Positions 6,425 to 9,460 of a stretch of 9,460 nucleotides of DNA are shown here, piece after piece; the stretch's first letter is position 1, and each line of letters begins with the position of its first letter. The translations under genes and the position numbers were made by a program. The notes under the pieces were generated by a model that saw nothing but the letters and a program-made list of their open reading frames with translations, made no database searches and was not told the origin of the DNA. Origin of the DNA: an uncultured Prevotella sp. (GTDB taxonomy: Bacteria > Bacteroidota > Bacteroidia > Bacteroidales > Bacteroidaceae); the NCBI GenBank assembly GCA_938018155.1, contig CALIIG010000125.1, forward strand, positions 1 to 9,460, in the 5' to 3' direction.

Positions 6425-8080
6425 TTATTTTCTTGCCGCAGCTCTGTGCAAAGCCATATCGTAAGCCTTTATATAATAGGTGATAAAATGCTGCCAAAGG
6501 GCTTTCTTTGAAAGGCGGAAGGCCCGTTCGCGTACCTTTTTCACCTCGTCCTTATTAAATAAGGAGAAATGCACTACGGCGTTTTTTGTTTCCTCTACAA
6601 CCTCATTGTAGTTGCTGTCAGTGCGGTGAACTACCTGTACGCCATCATCAATCACGCTGCTGTGTCCCACTTCGCCATTCGCCCATAAGCCGAAACCTGC
6701 CAAATCAGTGGTGATACAGGGAACCTTGAAGGCAATGGACTCGAGGGGTGTATAGCCCCACGGTTCGTAATAAGAGGGAAAAATGCACAGGTCGTGGCCC
6801 GGAAGCACATCGTAATAAGGCAAGTTTACAATGCCATCATCGCCCATCAGGTACGACGGAACAAAGATAATTTTCACCTTTTCGGCCTTATCATTTGTTA
6901 CGTTAAGCTGGCGCATCATGCCGAGTGCACGGTCGTTATCCTGATTGTTAAGCCAATGGGTAAGCTGTGGTTGCGGCAGCGGAGTATCGTATTGACATCC
7001 ACTTGCCAGCCTCTCCTGCAGGTCGCGGCGAGGCTCTTTCACCCATGCGGGCACCTCTATAAAGGCTACCACCTTGCGCTGAAGCCTGTCGTCGTAGCGC
7101 AAGCGGTTCATGGCATCGATAAAAATATCGAGTCCTTTATTTCTGAACTCGTAACGTCCGCTTGTTGATACAATCAGCGTATTGTCATCAAAACGGTCGC
7201 CTGTCAGCGCATTTGCGATGGCAAGCATTCGCTGTCGCGCCGTACGTCGCTTACGTGTAAAGGCTGATGCCTTCGGCACAAAGGAGTCTTCGAACCCGTT
7301 TGGCAGCACAACGTCGCAGGATTTATCCAGCAATTCGGCACACTCACGGGCCGTAATTTCACTTACCGTTGTAAAGCAATCCACGTTCTGCGCGGTCTGC
7401 TTCTCGATAGAATGCTTGCTCTGCATGTTCAGTTCTGCGGCCATCAGGTCGCCATGATAGGCAAAAAGATAATCGTAAAGGGGCTTGTTGTTGCCCGCAA
7501 TACTGCGTCCGATGCTCGTAGCATGGGTGGTAAAGATGGTTCCGATGGCCGGAACGTGCTTGCGGATATAAAGTAAGCCGAGGCCCGTCATCCATTCATT
7601 GCCCTGATAGATAACCCGTTTCGTAGCATCAAGACAGCAGCGATAGAAGCTCTCGACAACACGACCGGCAGCATACGAAAACATGGAGGCTTCATCATAA
7701 TCGCCGTAGGCATGCAGACTATCGACCTGATAGTCGGCCCAAAGCTCGGTATAAATCTGGTTTTTATTGGCGAAAAAGGGCCTGAAATCAACAAGAACGG
7801 CAATAGGATTGCCCGGAACCATCCAGCGTCCGACCCTTACAGTAAGGCCTTCGGTTTGAGCAACCTTGCGCCATGCTGTGAATAATGTCGGGTCTTCCTC
7901 AAAATATGGGCAGGGGTTATTGTCCCAACAATCGGGCCCTATAAAAACAATGCGATCCTTAAAGTTATCCTGTAATGTTTTTGCACGGGTTGAAAGTACC
8001 GCATAAATGCCCCCTATCTTGTTGCAAACCTCCCAGCTCGACTCAAAAATATAGTCGGGGAGTATTGTATCCTTATCCAT
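6425..8080 (-). CDS. Glycogen synthase, GT3 family (eukaryote-like)
   Basis: 551 residues from the ATG at 8080. A frame extending to 8140 would need a TTG start, adds 20 residues unlike the family, and would begin upstream of the predicted transcription start. The enzyme extends alpha-1,4-glucan chains from a nucleotide-sugar donor; the GT3 family typically uses UDP-glucose, but the donor here is not shown by sequence. Motifs are WEVCNKIGGIY (16-26, donor-binding K-x-GG), FTTHATSIGRSIAG (183-196), TVSEITARE (238-246), LPNGF (259-263), SGRYEFRNKGLDIFIDA (307-323, with the conserved Arg and Lys), and FPSYYEPWGYTPLESIA (434-450), containing the E-x7-E pair Glu439/Glu447 of retaining GT-B enzymes. 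The C-terminal helix (about 511-545, VKKVRERAFRLSKKAL then FITYYIKAYDMAL) aligns with the region that carries the arginine cluster of eukaryotic synthases. It is the first gene of the glycogen operon, with the phosphorylase 34 bp downstream. Confidence 0.93.
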   Translation of the reverse strand: MDKDTILPDYIFESSWEVCNKIGGIYAVLSTRAKTLQDNFKDRIVFIGPDCWDNNPCPYFEEDPTLFTAWRKVAQTEGLTVRVGRWMVPGNPIAVLVDFRPFFANKNQIYTELWADYQVDSLHAYGDYDEASMFSYAAGRVVESFYRCCLDATKRVIYQGNEWMTGLGLLYIRKHVPAIGTIFTTHATSIGRSIAGNNKPLYDYLFAYHGDLMAAELNMQSKHSIEKQTAQNVDCFTTVSEITARECAELLDKSCDVVLPNGFEDSFVPKASAFTRKRRTARQRMLAIANALTGDRFDDNTLIVSTSGRYEFRNKGLDIFIDAMNRLRYDDRLQRKVVAFIEVPAWVKEPRRDLQERLASGCQYDTPLPQPQLTHWLNNQDNDRALGMMRQLNVTNDKAEKVKIIFVPSYLMGDDGIVNLPYYDVLPGHDLCIFPSYYEPWGYTPLESIAFKVPCITTDLAGFGLWANGEVGHSSVIDDGVQVVHRTDSNYNEVVEETKNAVVHFSLFNKDEVKKVRERAFRLSKKALWQHFITYYIKAYDMALHRAAARK

Positions 8081-8100
8081 AAAAACAGTCTTGTTGCGGG

Positions 8101-8131
8101 CAAAGATAATATAAAAAAGGTAAAAACCAAA
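8101..8131 (-). promoter_or_regulatory. Glycogen operon promoter (Bacteroidetes type)
   Basis: On the minus strand TTTG (8131-8128) is followed after exactly 19 bp by TATCTTTG (8108-8101), matching both the -33 and -7 elements of the Bacteroidetes vegetative promoter. Transcription would begin near 8096-8097, leaving a leader of about 16 nt before the ATG at 8080. It is the best promoter match in the window. Confidence 0.75.
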
Positions 8132-8167
8132 TCCAAACAATTATATTTTTAAAAAATGCTCGCATTT

Positions 8168-8197
8168 ATTGATGCAATCGATTAACTTTGCATCAAT
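8168..8197. promoter_or_regulatory. Perfect 10-bp inverted repeat over the -7 box of the secreted-protein gene
   Basis: ATTGATGCAA (8168-8177) and its exact reverse complement TTGCATCAAT (8188-8197) flank 10 bp; arm centres are 20 bp apart, about two helical turns. The plus strand between and across the arms contains TAACTTTG (8183-8190), a perfect TAnnTTTG -7 element that would start transcription near 8194-8195, about 53 nt before the ATG at 8248. A dimeric repressor site is a natural reading; an RNA hairpin is less likely because most of it lies upstream of the start. No good -33 TTTG is visible. Confidence 0.5.
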
Positions 8198-8247
8198 CAA
8201 CAAGTTAATTGTACAAACATCTCAATTAGTGACAAATAATATAGAAA

Positions 8248-8757
8248 ATGTATAGAAAACTTCTTACCATAATATGGGCCACGTTCTCCCTTTGTGCCAT
8301 AGCCCGGCAACATAACGAACAGAAGCCTTCTGCAACTATTGAGAACAGGACGGCACAGAACGCGACAAAACCGCAATCTGTAAAAAAGAATATAGCCGAC
8401 TCTACCATATTTAAAGGTGAGCTTTATAATAAGGAGTATAATGTTTACCTGCGTATTGATTTCTACCGCAAACAAATATGCGTCCCCGGGCAGAGCGTAT
8501 TTGGTGAGGTTCCCGGCTTTTTTGGCGATTACGAAGACGGGCGAAAGTGGCTGTTTACTGATGCTGAGCTTGTGAATGCACGCTGTGCTAAGTTGCAGAT
8601 TGTGAACGATTACGGCAGCGAAGACCTCGAAGCAACGCTTACCTGCGAGAAGGATGGCAGCTTCACGCTGACACAGGGATCGGGAAGTACAATTAAAATT
8701 GCACGTAACAGAAAGTGGGTTAAGATGCCCGGGAAACTTGTATTTGTACGCCGATAA
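8248..8757 (+). CDS. Secreted protein of unknown function
   Basis: 169 residues; I do not recognise a named family. Residues 1-19 form a signal peptide (MYRKLLTIIWATFSLCAIA) with an A-I-A signal peptidase I site before Arg20. Cys16 is preceded by Leu, so it is not a normal lipobox. Residues about 20-50 are polar, Asn/Gln/Thr-rich and probably disordered. Residues about 54-169 look like a single compact beta-rich domain: FKGELYNKEYNVYLRIDFY, then ICVPGQSVFGEVPGFFGDYEDGRKW (77-101), an INDYGSEDL-like turn (118-127, here IVNDYGSEDL), DGSFTLTQGSGSTIKIARNRKW (136-157) and LVFVRR at the end. The conserved-looking Gly/Trp/aromatic pattern suggests a domain family in Prevotella-like bacteria. It is transcribed away from the glycogen operon with a shared 167-bp intergenic region, so a functional link to glycogen is possible but not shown. 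Location is periplasmic or extracellular. Confidence 0.8.
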   Translation: MYRKLLTIIWATFSLCAIARQHNEQKPSATIENRTAQNATKPQSVKKNIADSTIFKGELYNKEYNVYLRIDFYRKQICVPGQSVFGEVPGFFGDYEDGRKWLFTDAELVNARCAKLQIVNDYGSEDLEATLTCEKDGSFTLTQGSGSTIKIARNRKWVKMPGKLVFVRR

Positions 8758-8880
8758 GCCACTATTTTTTATTCTTCAGAAAATATTTTCTATTTAATTT
8801 CGCTGGCTTTACAAGTTAATTCTTACGTTATGATGCCCGCTTCACAACGTAAGGTTGAACCTGTTGCTATGTAAAGGTCA
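8758..8880. other. Intergenic region with small palindromes, no gene
   Basis: No coding frame is credible. The segment holds a 14-bp palindrome, AGAAAATATTTTCT (8778-8791), and an inverted repeat CTTACGTT/AACGTAAG (8822-8829 and 8846-8853) around 16 nt. Neither is followed by a clear T-run on the plus strand, so I cannot name a definite terminator for the upstream secreted-protein gene, although the second hairpin is the best placed candidate. Confidence 0.4.
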
Positions 8881-8886
8881 TCGTTC

Positions 8887-8971
8887 GACGGCCGTCATAC
8901 CCATTGTTCGACGGCCGTCAGCAGCATTGACGACGGCCGTCGTACGCGCGGTTGACGGCCGTCGAACAATG
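8887..8971. repeat. Four-copy GACGGCCGTC palindrome array inside a 70-bp quasi-palindrome
   Basis: The 10-bp palindrome GACGGCCGTC occurs at 8887-8896, 8910-8919, 8932-8941 and 8954-8963, a regular 22-23 bp step. The 19 bp at 8902-8920 (CATTGTTCGACGGCCGTCA) are the exact reverse complement of 8953-8971. The third copy, extended to a 14-bp palindrome (8930-8943), lies exactly at their centre (8936.5). The block is GC-rich within an AT-rich intergenic region. It could be a repetitive extragenic element, a stacked operator for a dimeric protein, or a very stable RNA hairpin. No known family is recognised. Confidence 0.85.
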
Positions 8972-9067
8972 ACAATAATGATGTAATGACCACGACTTTT
9001 AAATATAAAGCCACGAACAAATTGAAACCAACGAAAAAACAAAAAGCTGTAACACACCACATATCAC
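8972..9067. other. AT-rich spacer without recognised features
   Basis: The stretch between the palindrome array and the minus-strand terminator is A-rich and carries no credible frame, repeat or promoter match. Confidence 0.4.
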
Positions 9068-9094
9068 ATAAAAGGCTTGTCTCCCGACAAGCCT
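9068..9094 (-). terminator. Intrinsic terminator on the minus strand
   Basis: A perfect 8-bp stem, AGGCTTGT/ACAAGCCT (minus 9094-9087 and 9080-9073), with a 6-nt loop ends in TTTTATG on the minus strand. On the plus strand it is followed by AATACATA, so it is not a plus-strand terminator. No minus-strand protein gene lies upstream of it within the window, which makes its purpose notable. Confidence 0.65.
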
Positions 9095-9178
9095 AATACA
9101 TATTATACAAAAACATTATGAATTATCTAATAGAGCGAAAATAAAAATCGATATTATTCAGGAATCTCTGTTTTCCTG
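9070..9178 (-). ncRNA. Candidate small RNA of about 110 nt
   Basis: The minus strand carries TTG (9212-9210), 20 bp, then TATCTTTG (9189-9182), which predicts transcription from about 9178. A hairpin with 7-bp arms TCAGGAA/TTCCTGA (9179-9173 and 9164-9158) is at the 5' end. An A/U-rich single-stranded middle follows, then the terminator at 9094-9068. Promoter, short structured body and terminator with no protein frame is the usual layout of an sRNA gene. The longest ATG frame inside is 7 codons (from 9118). It matches no RNA family that I recognise. Alternatively the terminator could block antisense transcription. Confidence 0.35.
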
Positions 9179-9181
9179 ATG

Positions 9182-9212
9182 CAAAGATAAGATGAATTAT
9201 TCTATTTGGCAA
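9182..9212 (-). promoter_or_regulatory. Predicted promoter of the small-RNA candidate
   Basis: TTG at 9212-9210, a 20-bp spacer and TATCTTTG at 9189-9182 on the minus strand fit the Bacteroidetes promoter consensus. The -7 element has the same eight bases as that of the glycogen operon. Confidence 0.5.
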
Positions 9213-9301
9213 TACCTAAAAGTAGCGGTTTAGTAAAAATACCAACAAATGAGTATTGAAAAACAGCTTTTTAACGCCTAAAAGAAAGAAAAAACAGCAT
9301 G

Positions 9302-9334
9302 AACATATCATTTCGAAGAAATATGTTACCTTTG
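9302..9334 (+). promoter_or_regulatory. Predicted aroC promoter with an overlapping dyad
   Basis: TACCTTTG at 9327-9334 matches the -7 element; transcription would start near 9338-9339, giving a leader of about 82 nt. Directly upstream, AACATAT (9302-9308) and ATATGTT (9321-9327) form an inverted repeat with the palindrome TTCGAA (9312-9317) at exactly the same centre (9314.5). The dyad occupies the space between -33 and -7, where a repressor could act. A -33 TTG is not evident. In the leader, TATGCT/AGCATA (9359-9364 and 9376-9381) could form a small hairpin. Confidence 0.4.
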
Positions 9335-9420
9335 CATATAACAGAAAAGTCATTCCAATATGCTTTTTGCAACGCAGCATACCGGCAAATATTTTCCACG
9401 CATACTAAAACCTGTTCACA

Positions 9421-9460
9421 ATGATTCGTAATAGTTTTGGCCACATATTTACTCTCACAA
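9421..9460 (+). CDS. aroC: Chorismate synthase, N-terminal fragment (runs off the window)
   Basis: The last 40 bases encode M-I-R-N-S-F-G-H-I-F-T-L-T and stay open to the window edge. The pattern N-S/T-F-G-x-I-F-x-L-T is the N-terminus of chorismate synthase in Bacteroidetes, normally followed by T-F-G-E-S-H-G. The enzyme converts 5-enolpyruvylshikimate-3-phosphate to chorismate with reduced flavin, the last common step to aromatic amino acids, in the cytoplasm. Only 13 codons are visible, so the call rests on a short but distinctive motif. A promoter-like region lies about 90 bp upstream. Confidence 0.72.
   Translation, partial: MIRNSFGHIFTLT

Noticed and set aside
8081..8140. N-terminal extension of glycogen synthase by 20 residues
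   Set aside because: It begins with TTG, overlaps the predicted promoter elements at 8101-8131, and the ATG at 8080 gives the normal family N-terminus.
8778..8791. AGAAAATATTTTCT as a terminator of the secreted-protein gene
   Set aside because: It is a loop-less AT-only palindrome that would form a very weak hairpin, and the following bases are not a clean T-run.
8887..8971. CRISPR array
   Set aside because: The repeated unit is only 10-12 bp with 12-13 bp between copies, which is much too short for CRISPR repeats and spacers, and no cas gene is present.
8878..9060. A 60-codon minus-strand frame across the palindrome array
   Set aside because: Its C-terminal half is just the translated GACGGCCGTC repeats and the rest is low-complexity hydrophobic sequence; no start context or homology is recognisable.

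Overview
The window looks like chromosomal DNA from the Bacteroidales, most likely a Prevotella-type organism. The evidence is a eukaryote-like GT3 glycogen synthase next to an alpha-glucan phosphorylase, a NigD-family lipoprotein, lipoproteins whose lipid cysteine is followed by an acidic Bacteroidetes surface-export patch, an ECF sigma factor paired with an anti-sigma/beta-barrel fusion, and several promoters of the Bacteroidetes form (TAnnTTTG at -7, in one case with TTTG 19 bp upstream). Shine-Dalgarno sequences are mostly absent, as expected for this phylum. The genus is an inference.

Layout. Positions 1-2970 hold a minus-strand operon, read right to left: promoter (about 2963-2970), NigD-like lipoprotein (2932-2255), ECF sigma factor (2225-1641), a protein with an anti-sigma N-terminus, one inner-membrane helix, a long periplasmic linker and an outer-membrane beta-barrel (1669-383, overlapping the sigma gene by 29 bp), then a 20-codon lipoprotein-like micro-ORF (377-315), a hairpin-rich 3' region, and a strong intrinsic terminator (102-61). 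Positions 3005-3733 hold a monocistronic minus-strand gene for a lipoprotein with two tandem Ig-like repeats, with its own promoter and terminator. Positions 3764-8131 hold a two-gene minus-strand glycogen operon: glycogen synthase, a 34-bp gap, glycogen/maltodextrin phosphorylase, terminator. Divergent from it is a plus-strand gene (8248-8757) for a secreted protein of unknown function; a perfect 10-bp inverted repeat overlaps its presumed promoter. Positions 8758-9420 have no protein gene but are rich in structure: small palindromes, a GC-rich array of four GACGGCCGTC palindromes arranged as a 70-bp quasi-palindrome, a possible minus-strand small RNA with promoter and terminator, and a promoter-like region in front of the last gene. 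The window ends in the first 13 codons of what I read as chorismate synthase (aroC).

How the genes work together. The glycogen pair would elongate and phosphorolytically degrade storage glucan; no branching or debranching enzyme is in the window. The sigma/anti-sigma operon resembles the dual-membrane-spanning anti-sigma systems reported in Bacteroides: a barrel in the outer membrane, tethered through the periplasm to a cytoplasmic sigma-binding segment, could pass envelope state directly to transcription. The parts least explained by known families are the GACGGCCGTC array, the micro-ORF after the anti-sigma gene, and the small-RNA candidate.
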